From contig JAUYDL010000063.1 of the NCBI GenBank assembly GCA_030691865.1, forward strand, positions 1 to 14,444: a stretch of DNA of 14,444 nt. Direction: 5' to 3'. The notes beneath the pieces were generated by a model, which did not search any database, was not told the DNA's origin, and saw nothing but the letters and a program-made list of their open reading frames with translations. This DNA comes from Candidatus Omnitrophota bacterium. Its GTDB lineage: Bacteria; Omnitrophota; Gorgyraeia; Gygaellales; Profunditerraquicolaceae. This document shows positions 7,629 through 13,492 of this stretch, piece by piece; the first letter of the stretch is position 1; the number at the start of each line of letters is the position of its first letter. A program made the position numbers and the translations under genes.

Positions 7629-7703
7629 CACTGAGGGCACTGAAGAATCATGAGGCACTGAAAGATTCGGTGGCTCAGTAAATAATAATTCAGTGTATCA
7701 GTG
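7629..7703. repeat. CACTGA/TCAGTG repeat cluster between fabG and acpP
   Basis: The hexamer CACTGA occurs at 7629-7634, 7638-7643 and 7656-7661, and its complement TCAGTG at 7690-7695 and 7698-7703. The central part reads as a degenerate tandem repeat of about 18 nt (GCACTGA followed by an A/G-rich tail). The right arms end just before the acpP Shine-Dalgarno. Opposed arms could form alternative hairpins. I do not recognise the family. Confidence 0.6.
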
Positions 7704-7708
7704 ACAAA

Positions 7709-7714
7709 AGGAGG
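7709..7714 (+). promoter_or_regulatory. Strong ribosome binding site of acpP
   Basis: A perfect AGGAGG, within AAAAGGAGGAAAAAA, ends 8 nt before the ATG at 7723. It fits the high expression expected of acyl carrier protein. Confidence 0.9.
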
Positions 7715-7722
7715 AAAAAAGA

Positions 7723-7959
7723 ATGGCATCACAAGAGAAAGTAAAGTCAATTATAGCTGAACAGTTGGGTGTAAAACCTGAAGAGGTAACTCCTGAGGCA
7801 TCATTTGTCGATGATTTAGGGGCGGATTCCTTAGATACCGTAGAGTTAGTCATGGCCTTAGAGGAAGAATTTGGTATTGAGATTCCTGATGAGGACGCGG
7901 AAAAGATCGCTACTGTCGGCGATGCCATCAAATATATTGATGAGAAAAGCACCAAATAG
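7723..7959 (+). CDS. acpP: Acyl carrier protein
   Basis: ACP carries growing acyl chains on a 4'-phosphopantetheine arm. The 78-residue, acidic, four-helix protein has the attachment motif LGADSLDTVELVMALEEEF with Ser36. This is the standard site, and the product has the family's usual length. Both neighbours, fabG and fabF, act on its thioesters. A perfect inverted repeat lies 24 nt after its stop (7984-8017) and may define the 3' end of an acpP-containing transcript. Confidence 0.97.
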   Translation: MASQEKVKSIIAEQLGVKPEEVTPEASFVDDLGADSLDTVELVMALEEEFGIEIPDEDAEKIATVGDAIKYIDEKSTK

Positions 7960-7983
7960 GTTATAATTAATAGCAAATAATCA

Positions 7984-8017
7984 ATTTACCCCGCAATTTA
8001 GCTTTCGCGGGGTAAAT
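7984..8017. terminator. Hairpin after acpP, possible terminator or processing site
   Basis: Two perfect 11-nt arms (7984-7994 and 8007-8017) with a CCCCGC/GCGGGG core enclose a 12-nt loop. The stem would be stable, but the following bases (GTTATGTGAAG) are not a T tract. Classical intrinsic termination is therefore doubtful. It may instead limit read-through into fabF or protect the acpP mRNA 3' end. Confidence 0.45.
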
Positions 8018-8049
8018 GTTATGTGAAGGGATTATTCAATAAAATATGT

Positions 8050-8075
8050 TCCCGCCTCATAAGTATTCGGCGGGA
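8050..8075. repeat. Second hairpin in the acpP-fabF gap
   Basis: CCCGCC at 8051-8056 pairs with GGCGGG at 8069-8074, plus one outer T-A pair, around a 12-nt loop. It is one of three consecutive hairpins in this 155-nt gap. Confidence 0.6.
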
Positions 8076-8082
8076 TAAATTC

Positions 8083-8107
8083 GTCCGCCACTGAATCAAT
8101 GGCGGAC
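8083..8107. repeat. Third hairpin, immediately before fabF
   Basis: GTCCGCCA (8083-8090) and TGGCGGAC (8100-8107) form a perfect 8-bp stem with a 9-nt loop. It ends 7 nt before the fabF ATG. The right arm contains GGCGGA, the only purine-rich stretch at Shine-Dalgarno distance, so folding could hide the ribosome site. The left arm and loop also contain a CACTGA like those at 7629-7703. Confidence 0.65.
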
Positions 8108-8114
8108 TCATTTA

Positions 8115-9359
8115 ATGAAAAAGAGAGTAGTCATCACGGGTTTAGGGGTAATTAGTCCTGTTGGCAATGATATTCTTAGTTTCTGGGAGTCCCTGGTAGA
8201 GGGCAAGGGCGGAGTAGGGCCAATTACGAGTTTTGATGCAACAGCTTTTGATTCCCGTATTGCCGCAGAAGTAAAGAATTTTGATCCTACTAATCACGGA
8301 ATTTCCCTTAAAGAAATTAAACGGACGGCGAAGTTTGTGCAATATGCCGTAGCTGCTGCTAAACAGGCGGTAGAATCCTCTGGGCTTAATTTAGATAAGG
8401 AAGATAGAAATCGAATCGGCGTAATTATCGGCGCTGGTATCGGCAGTTTGCATACTATTGAAGAGGAACATAAAATCTTTCTCAGCAAGGGGCCTTCGAG
8501 GTTATCGCCCTTTCTTATCCCCATGTTGATTGTTAACGAAGCCAGTGCCCTAGTGGCTATTGTTCATGGGTTAAAGGGGCCAAATTTATGCATTGCTACT
8601 GCTTGCGCTTCAGGTTCTCATGCTATCGGTGATGCATATCGGACCATTCTTTATGGTGATGCCGATGTGATGGTTACCGGAGGCACAGAAGGTTGTGTTG
8701 TTGCTACTGCTGTAGGTGGTTTTTGTGCTTTAAAGGCACTTTCAACCAGAAATGATGCCCCGGAAAAGGCCAGCCGGCCGTTTGACCGCGACCGTGATGG
8801 TTTTGTTATGGGGGAAGGGTGCGGTTTAGTGGTTTTAGAGAGCTTAGAGCATGCGCAAAAAAGAAATGCTAATATTATCGCTGAGATTGTCGGTTTTGGC
8901 ATGTCTTGCGATGCTTACCATATAACTGCGCCTGATCCTGACGGGCAGGGGGCTGCTGCGGCGATGACGATGGCCTTGAAAGACGCGCAGATGAATCCGG
9001 AGCAGATCAGTTATATAAATGCCCATGGTACTTCGACTAAACTTAATGATAAAATCGAAACTTTCTCTATGAAAAAGGCATTTGGGCAGTACAGTAAGAA
9101 GGTCATGGTTTCTTCTACAAAATCTGTGACCGGGCATCTTTTAGGTGCGGCCGGGGGCGTAGAATTTATCGCCTGTTGTTTGGCAATTAAAGACGGAGTT
9201 GTTCCTCCTACCATTAATTATGAACATCCTGATCCGGAGTGTGATTTGGATTACGTGCCTAATACAGCGCGTAAGACTGATATTACAGCCTGCATGTCTA
9301 ACTCTCTAGGGTTTGGCGGACACAACGCCTCTCTTATAGTAAAGAAATTCATAGGATAA
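8115..9359 (+). CDS. fabF: Beta-ketoacyl-ACP synthase II
   Basis: FabF elongates acyl-ACP with malonyl-ACP in the main condensation step of the cycle. The 414-residue protein starts MKKRVVITGLGVISPVGND, as usual. The catalytic Cys164 lies in ATACASGSHAIG, and the two histidines of the CHH-type active site are H304 (NAHGTSTKLND) and H341 (SVTGHLLGAAGG), with K336 nearby. It ends SNSLGFGGHNASLIVKKF. The type (II, FabF) is called from the ATACASG and LGFGGHN motifs; FabB is less likely. No convincing Shine-Dalgarno precedes the ATG apart from GGCGGA inside a hairpin. Confidence 0.95.
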   Translation: MKKRVVITGLGVISPVGNDILSFWESLVEGKGGVGPITSFDATAFDSRIAAEVKNFDPTNHGISLKEIKRTAKFVQYAVAAAKQAVESSGLNLDKEDRNRIGVIIGAGIGSLHTIEEEHKIFLSKGPSRLSPFLIPMLIVNEASALVAIVHGLKGPNLCIATACASGSHAIGDAYRTILYGDADVMVTGGTEGCVVATAVGGFCALKALSTRNDAPEKASRPFDRDRDGFVMGEGCGLVVLESLEHAQKRNANIIAEIVGFGMSCDAYHITAPDPDGQGAAAAMTMALKDAQMNPEQISYINAHGTSTKLNDKIETFSMKKAFGQYSKKVMVSSTKSVTGHLLGAAGGVEFIACCLAIKDGVVPPTINYEHPDPECDLDYVPNTARKTDITACMSNSLGFGGHNASLIVKKFIG

Positions 9360-9360
9360 A

Positions 9361-9446
9361 AATCAGGGGACGGTTCTATTTTTAAAATCAGGGGACGGTT
9401 CTATTTTTTACTATTTTTTAGAGTATGAAAAAATAGAACCGTCCCC
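9361..9446. repeat. GGGGACGGTTCTATTTTT palindromic element, copy 1 (with an extra tandem arm)
   Basis: The arm at 9391-9409 (19 nt) is perfectly inverted at 9428-9446 around an 18-nt loop. An additional direct copy of the left arm lies at 9366-9383, so AATCA plus the arm repeats with a 25-nt period (9361-9383, 9386-9408). The right arm ends exactly where the first possible leuC ATG begins. The same arms occur between the leuB-like gene and asd. From memory, short palindromes of this GGGGACGGTTC type in environmental genomes accompany REP-associated Y1 transposases. No transposase gene is in this window. Confidence 0.88.
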
Positions 9447-9458
9447 ATGTTTTCAAAA

Positions 9459-10739
9459 ATGCCATACACAATTGCGGAAAAAATATTATTAGCGCACTGC
9501 CGGCCTGCAGGCAGGCAGGGTGCTCAAAAGACAATTAAGCCGGGGGAGTTTATCCAGGCTGACGTTGATGTTGCTTTGGCTAATGATATTACTGCCCCCC
9601 TGGCTATCTCCGAATTTAAAAAATCCGGTTTCCAAAAGGTTTTTAATAAAAATAAGATTGTTTTGGTCCCGGATCATTTTGCTCCGGCTAAAGATTTAAA
9701 AAGCGCTAATCAATGTAAGATCCTGGCGGATTTTGCCAAAGAGCAGAAGATAAAAAATTATTTTGAAGTCGGACAGATGGGGATTGAACATGCGCTTCTG
9801 CCGGAAGCCGGAATTGTCCTGCCGGGGGATTTAATAATTGGCGCGGATTCACACACCTGTACTTACGGAGCCCTGGGCGCTTATGCAACCGGAATGGGTT
9901 CCACGGATTTAGCCCGCTCATATATTGATGGTAAATGTTGGTTGAAGGTGCCGGCTACACTTAAATTTATCTATAAAGGTAAGCTTAATAAATGGGTAGG
10001 GGGTAAAGACCTGATTCTTTACACCATCGGTCAAATTGGTGTTGATGGCGCATTATATAAGGTAATGGAATTTTGCGGCCCGGTAATTAAGAAATTAAGC
10101 ATGGATGACCGTTTTTCGATGTGTAATATGGCAATTGAGGCCGGTGGCCGAGCCGGATTAATTGAGCCGGATGCGATTACTAAAGAATTTGTCGCACGTT
10201 TTAAACGCAAACCTAAATTTTATCACTCCGATCCTGACGCGGTCTATGAAAAAATATATGAATGGGATATTACGGAGTTAGAGCCGCTGGTTGCTTGTCC
10301 GCATCTTCCCAGTAACGTTAAGCCGGTTAGCAGTTTGAAAGATATAAAAGTTGACCAGGTAGTTATCGGCTCGTGTACTAATGGCCGGATCTCGGATTTA
10401 CGTATCGCGGCTTCCATGCTTAAAGGTAAGAAAGCAGCCTGCGGCGTGAGATTAATTGTTTTCCCGGCAACGCAAAAGATCTATTTACAAGCAGTAAAAG
10501 AGGGGTTGGCCGAAATTTTTGTTAAGGCCGGAGGTGTTTTTTCGACACCGACTTGCGGGCCTTGTCTTGGCGGGCATATGGGGATTTTAACTGAAGGCGA
10601 AGTAGCTATTGCTACGACCAATAGGAATTTTCTAGGCAGAATGGGTAGTCCGAAATCTTTTGTTTATCTATCTAATCCGGCAGTTGCTGCTGCCTCCGCA
10701 ATCACCGGTAAAATCACGCATCCGGGGCGCATAAAATGA
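9459..10739 (+). CDS. leuC: 3-isopropylmalate dehydratase large subunit, with a probable small in-frame insert
   Basis: LeuC, with LeuD, isomerises 2-isopropylmalate to 3-isopropylmalate through an iron-sulfur cluster, as in aconitase. I prefer the ATG at 9459 (426 residues, MPYTIAEKILLAH) over the one at 9447, whose extra MFSK abuts a repeat. Conserved elements include ANDITAPLAI, DSHTCTYGALGA, and the cluster ligands C306 (IGSCTNGR), C366 and C369 (TPTCGPCLGGHMG). The length and the pairing with a 163-residue LeuD fit the archaeal-type subfamily. Residues 15-20 (RPAGRQ) interrupt a usually short stretch and are encoded by a palindromic GC-rich sequence. There is no Shine-Dalgarno. A homoaconitase-like substrate is possible, but leuB-like context favours leucine synthesis. 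Confidence 0.9.
   Translation: MPYTIAEKILLAHCRPAGRQGAQKTIKPGEFIQADVDVALANDITAPLAISEFKKSGFQKVFNKNKIVLVPDHFAPAKDLKSANQCKILADFAKEQKIKNYFEVGQMGIEHALLPEAGIVLPGDLIIGADSHTCTYGALGAYATGMGSTDLARSYIDGKCWLKVPATLKFIYKGKLNKWVGGKDLILYTIGQIGVDGALYKVMEFCGPVIKKLSMDDRFSMCNMAIEAGGRAGLIEPDAITKEFVARFKRKPKFYHSDPDAVYEKIYEWDITELEPLVACPHLPSNVKPVSSLKDIKVDQVVIGSCTNGRISDLRIAASMLKGKKAACGVRLIVFPATQKIYLQAVKEGLAEIFVKAGGVFSTPTCGPCLGGHMGILTEGEVAIATTNRNFLGRMGSPKSFVYLSNPAVAAASAITGKITHPGRIK
9496..9524. repeat. GC-rich palindromic insert within leuC (PAGRQ-type)
   Basis: A perfect 10-nt palindrome GCCTGCAGGC (9503-9512) is flanked by GCAC/GGTGC ends and by AGGCAGGCAGG repeats. It is much more G+C-rich than the surrounding gene. 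It encodes about six residues (RPAGRQ) between AHC and GAQKTIKPGEF, where relatives have few or none. The reading frame stays open. From memory, PAGRQ-like peptides of this kind recur in proteins of uncultivated bacteria as traces of mobile palindromes. Confidence 0.6.
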
Positions 10740-11227
10740 TTATCAAGGGCAAGGTCCATAAATTTAGTGATGACATAAATACTGACGATATCATCGCGGC
10801 TAAATATCTGGTTTCTACTGATGCGCAGGAATTGGGCAAGCACTGTATGGAAACGATCAGCCCTAATTTTTCTCAGGCAGTTAGTCCCGGAGATATAATT
10901 GTCGCCGGAAGGAACTTTGGCTGCGGTTCAAGCCGGGAACATGCGCCTCTGGCCATTAAGGGGTGCGGGGTTTCTGCGGTAATTGCCAAGAGTTTTGCTG
11001 CTATTTTTTTTAGAAACGCTATAAATATTGGCTTGCCGTTTTTAGAGTCGTTAGATGTGGACAAGATTAATGATGGCGATATAATTGAAATAGATCTGGC
11101 TAGTGGTGTAATTAAAAATATAACCCAGGATAAAATTTATAAAACGCAGGCCTTTCCGGAATTCTTACAGCAGATTGTCGAGAGTGGAGGCTTAATTAAT
11201 TATATTAAAAAGAGAAAAGGAAGATAA
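10736..11227 (+). CDS. leuD: 3-isopropylmalate dehydratase small subunit
   Basis: LeuD supplies the swivelling domain that completes the active site with LeuC. The 163-residue protein starts MIIKGKVHKFSDDINTDDII and carries GRNFGCGSSREHAPLAIKG at about 58-76, the substrate-recognition loop region of the family, then VIAKSFAAIFFRNAINIGLPFL. The short length is typical of the archaeal-type small subunit. Its ATG overlaps the leuC TGA by 4 nt, so the two subunits are probably translated together in equal amounts. Confidence 0.94.
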   Translation: MIIKGKVHKFSDDINTDDIIAAKYLVSTDAQELGKHCMETISPNFSQAVSPGDIIVAGRNFGCGSSREHAPLAIKGCGVSAVIAKSFAAIFFRNAINIGLPFLESLDVDKINDGDIIEIDLASGVIKNITQDKIYKTQAFPEFLQQIVESGGLINYIKKRKGR

Positions 11228-11236
11228 TAACCCTAG

Positions 11237-11263
11237 ATCCTGGGCATCTTCGATGCCCAGGAT
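11237..11263. terminator. Strong hairpin after leuD, possible terminator
   Basis: ATCCTGGGCATC and GATGCCCAGGAT form a perfect 12-bp stem around a TTC triloop, 9 nt after the leuD stop. The downstream bases (TAATTCGCG) are not a convincing T tract. It could instead be a processing or stability hairpin or a small palindromic element. Confidence 0.5.
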
Positions 11264-11275
11264 TAATTCGCGTCA

Positions 11276-11314
11276 ATAATTTACGTCGCTCTCCTTAAGA
11301 GCTCCGTAAATTAT
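11276..11314. repeat. Long hairpin just upstream of the leuB-like gene
   Basis: ATAATTTACG (11276-11285) pairs perfectly with CGTAAATTAT (11305-11314). Inside it, GCTCT (11288-11292) pairs with AGAGC (11298-11302) around a 5-nt loop. The structure overlaps the first candidate ATG at 11313 and ends 13 nt before the preferred ATG at 11328. No Shine-Dalgarno is visible, so the hairpin may influence translation. Confidence 0.65.
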
Positions 11315-11327
11315 GCGCTCATTAAAA

Positions 11328-12377
11328 ATGTATAAAATCGCGGTAATTCCTGGTGATGGTACCGGCCCGGAGGTAGTTAATGAAGGCTTAAAAGTTTTAC
11401 AGGCGGCCGGTAAAAAATTTGGTTTTAAATATGAGACAAAAGTCTTTGATTTTGGCGGCCAGAGATATCTGGATACTAACCATACTTTAGATGATCATGA
11501 TATCGCAGAGTTAAAAGGTTATTCAGCAATTTTTCTGGGAGCTATCGGACACCCAGATGTCAAGCCGGGAATTTTAGAGACCGGGATTCTTTTAAAATTA
11601 AGATTTGCTCTTGATCAGTATATTAATTTACGCCCGGTTAAACTTTATAACTCTAAATTTTGCCCTTTAAAAGATAAGCGGCCCGAGGATATTGATTTTG
11701 TGGTTGTGCGTGAAAACTCCGAAGGCCTATATAAAGGTATGGGTGAATTCAAGGATAAGGCAACTAAGGATGAGGTAGCCATCCAGATTTCTTATAATAC
11801 GCGAAAAGGGGTTGAGCGTTGTATCCGTTATGCTTTTGAATATACGCGTAAACGCAATAAGAGAAAGAAACTCACTCTTTGCGGTAAAACTAATGTTTTA
11901 ACCTTTGCCTGGGATCTTTGGCAGCGGACATTCAATGAAGTAGCCAAAGAGTATCCGGATGTAACGACTGATTATGCGCATGTCGATGCTACGACTATGT
12001 GGTTTGTGAAAAACCCTGAATGGTTTGACGTAATTGTTACCGACAATATGTTTGGCGATATTATTACGGATTTAGGGGCAATGATTCAGGGAGGTATGGG
12101 TATTGCTGCTGGCGGCAATATTAATCCGCAAGGCGTTTCCATGTTTGAGCCAATCGGAGGAAGCGCTCCTAAATACACCGGTAAAAATGTTATTAATCCG
12201 TTAGCAGCAATTTGCGCGGTAGGGATGATGCTCGAGAGTTTAGGAGAAACTGAAGCTGGGAAGGCAATTGAGAACGCGGTTATTGGATTGGTAAGTAGGA
12301 AACTGAAATCACTTGCTGCCGGTAAAATGGGTTATTCGACAACAGAAATAGGGGATTTGGTAGTTAAAAATTTATAA
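11328..12377 (+). CDS. leuB: 3-isopropylmalate dehydrogenase-like beta-decarboxylating dehydrogenase
   Basis: This family oxidises and decarboxylates 3-isopropylmalate, isocitrate or related 2-hydroxy acids. The preferred ATG at 11328 gives 349 residues starting MYKIAVIPGDGTGPEV; the ATG at 11313 lies in a hairpin and adds MRSLK. The substrate helix ETGILLKLRFALDQYINLRP aligns with that of LeuB: E84, L88, L89, R92 and R102 match positions used to bind isopropylmalate. R128, Y135, K187, D220, D244 and D248 fit the catalytic and metal sites. VVRENSEGLYKG (about 126-137) and APKY (280-283) are more like isocitrate dehydrogenase. In E. coli Icd, the Lys-Tyr pair of APKY marks NADP use. Position after leuCD favours a leucine role; the symbol is assigned on that basis. 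Confidence 0.75.
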   Translation: MYKIAVIPGDGTGPEVVNEGLKVLQAAGKKFGFKYETKVFDFGGQRYLDTNHTLDDHDIAELKGYSAIFLGAIGHPDVKPGILETGILLKLRFALDQYINLRPVKLYNSKFCPLKDKRPEDIDFVVVRENSEGLYKGMGEFKDKATKDEVAIQISYNTRKGVERCIRYAFEYTRKRNKRKKLTLCGKTNVLTFAWDLWQRTFNEVAKEYPDVTTDYAHVDATTMWFVKNPEWFDVIVTDNMFGDIITDLGAMIQGGMGIAAGGNINPQGVSMFEPIGGSAPKYTGKNVINPLAAICAVGMMLESLGETEAGKAIENAVIGLVSRKLKSLAAGKMGYSTTEIGDLVVKNL

Positions 12378-12388
12378 TATAGAAAAAT

Positions 12389-12441
12389 GGGGACGGTTCT
12401 ATTTTTCCCCAATCTGATGTCAGAAAAATAGAACCGTCCCC
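12389..12441. repeat. GGGGACGGTTCTATTTTT palindromic element, copy 2
   Basis: Arms at 12389-12406 and 12424-12441 are perfect 18-nt inverted copies with one further C-G pair inward and a loop of about 15 nt. AAAAA at 12383-12387 can also pair with TTTTT at 12445-12449 beyond a small bulge. The arms are identical to those of the copy at 9391-9446, while the loops differ. With the T-rich stretch after the stem, it could act as a terminator in either direction. Confidence 0.88.
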
Positions 12442-12452
12442 TAGTTTTTAAT

Positions 12453-12459
12453 AGAGGAG
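12453..12459 (+). promoter_or_regulatory. Ribosome binding site of asd
   Basis: AGAGGAG ends 7 nt before the ATG at 12467. It lies just outside the palindromic element, so the insertion left this site intact. Confidence 0.8.
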
Positions 12460-12466
12460 AATCTCG

Positions 12467-13492
12467 ATGAAAAAGTATAATGTGGCGGTAATCGGAGCAG
12501 GGGTCGTAGGAATAGAAATGCTGCGGGTCTTAAAGCAGCGCGAATTTCCCGTCAATACCTTAAAGGTTTTTGCGCGTTCTGCGCGCGATATCAATGTTGA
12601 TGGCCGGGTTTATTCGGTCCAATCAATTACTCCTGATGGATTTAACGGAGTGGATATTGCATTGTTTGCCGGAACCGAGGGGGAGAAGGGCGCCGCCGTT
12701 ACTTATGCTTCAGAGGCAGTAAGTAGAGGAGCGGTGGTTATTGATAACGGAGCGGATTTCCGCATGGATCCGAAAGTCCCTTTGGTTGTTCCGGAAGTTA
12801 ATGCCGCTGATGTCAAAAAGCATAAGGGGATTATTGCTAATCCCAATTGTTCCACCATTCAGATGGTGGTGGCGCTCAATCCGTTACATAAAAAATTTGG
12901 GATAAAAAAGATCATTGTGACTACTTTGCAGGCTTCTAGTGGCGCGGGTATCAGGGCGGTAGAGCAGTTAAAAGAAGAAACGAATTTAATTGCTCAAGGG
13001 GAATTTAAGAGCGTGCAAGTTCAAGCGGTAAATAAATATATGCCGCAGCAGTTAGCTTATAATTGTTTCCCGCATATCGGAAGTTTTGTGGATGGCGATT
13101 ATACTAATGAAGAATGGAAACTGGTTAAGGAGACGCATAAAATTATGCATGCTCCGAAGATTAAGATCTCCGCAACCTGCGTGCGTATCCCAGTCAGGAC
13201 CGGGCATTCAGAGTCGATTTACATTGAAACGGTTAAGCCGATAACCCCGCAGCAAGCCCGGAAAATATTAGCCAATGCTCCGGGAGTAGTGGTTATGGAT
13301 GATCCTAAGAACAACTTGTATCCGATGCCTAAAGACGCTGAGGGTAGGGATGAAACTTTTGTGGGCCGTATCCGTCAGGATGCCTTTAATAAAAAGGGAT
13401 TATGGTTGTGGGTAGTGGCGGATAATTTACGTAAAGGTGCCGCTACAAATGCCGTTCAAATTGCTGAATGCGTAATCTCAAACTCGAAATAG
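12467..13492 (+). CDS. asd: Aspartate-semialdehyde dehydrogenase
   Basis: Asd reduces aspartyl phosphate to aspartate semialdehyde with NADPH, the branch point to lysine/diaminopimelate, threonine and methionine. The 341-residue product has the nucleotide-binding start VAVIGAGVVGIEMLRVL. The catalytic C128 is in NPNCSTIQMVVALNPL, followed by Q155 (TLQASSGAG), R240 and H247 (VRIPVRTGHSE). It ends with VGRIRQD and LWVVADNLRKGAATNAVQIAE, diagnostic of the family. ArgC has the same fold and was considered, but these motifs are those of Asd. It overlaps the truA start by 25 nt. Confidence 0.96.
   Translation: MKKYNVAVIGAGVVGIEMLRVLKQREFPVNTLKVFARSARDINVDGRVYSVQSITPDGFNGVDIALFAGTEGEKGAAVTYASEAVSRGAVVIDNGADFRMDPKVPLVVPEVNAADVKKHKGIIANPNCSTIQMVVALNPLHKKFGIKKIIVTTLQASSGAGIRAVEQLKEETNLIAQGEFKSVQVQAVNKYMPQQLAYNCFPHIGSFVDGDYTNEEWKLVKETHKIMHAPKIKISATCVRIPVRTGHSESIYIETVKPITPQQARKILANAPGVVVMDDPKNNLYPMPKDAEGRDETFVGRIRQDAFNKKGLWLWVVADNLRKGAATNAVQIAECVISNSK

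Noticed and set aside
7629..7722. Small gene between fabG and acpP
   Set aside because: No open frame with a start and ribosome site; the stretch is explained by short repeats and the acpP leader.
7937..7967. TTGATG and TATAAT as a promoter for fabF
   Set aside because: The -10 is perfect but the -35 match is weak, lies inside acpP, and the spacing is 19 bp. A TATAAT in A/T-rich sequence alone is not enough.
9361..9446. CRISPR array
   Set aside because: Only two direct copies with a 25-nt period and no spacers of regular length; the structure is an inverted repeat.
12373..12378. TATAAT before asd
   Set aside because: No -35-like hexamer at usable spacing, it lies across the end of the leuB-like gene, and a strong hairpin follows at once.
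12467..13492. N-acetyl-gamma-glutamyl-phosphate reductase (argC)
   Set aside because: Same fold, but NPNCSTIQMVVALNPL, VGRIRQD and WVVADNLRKGAATNA are aspartate-semialdehyde dehydrogenase motifs.
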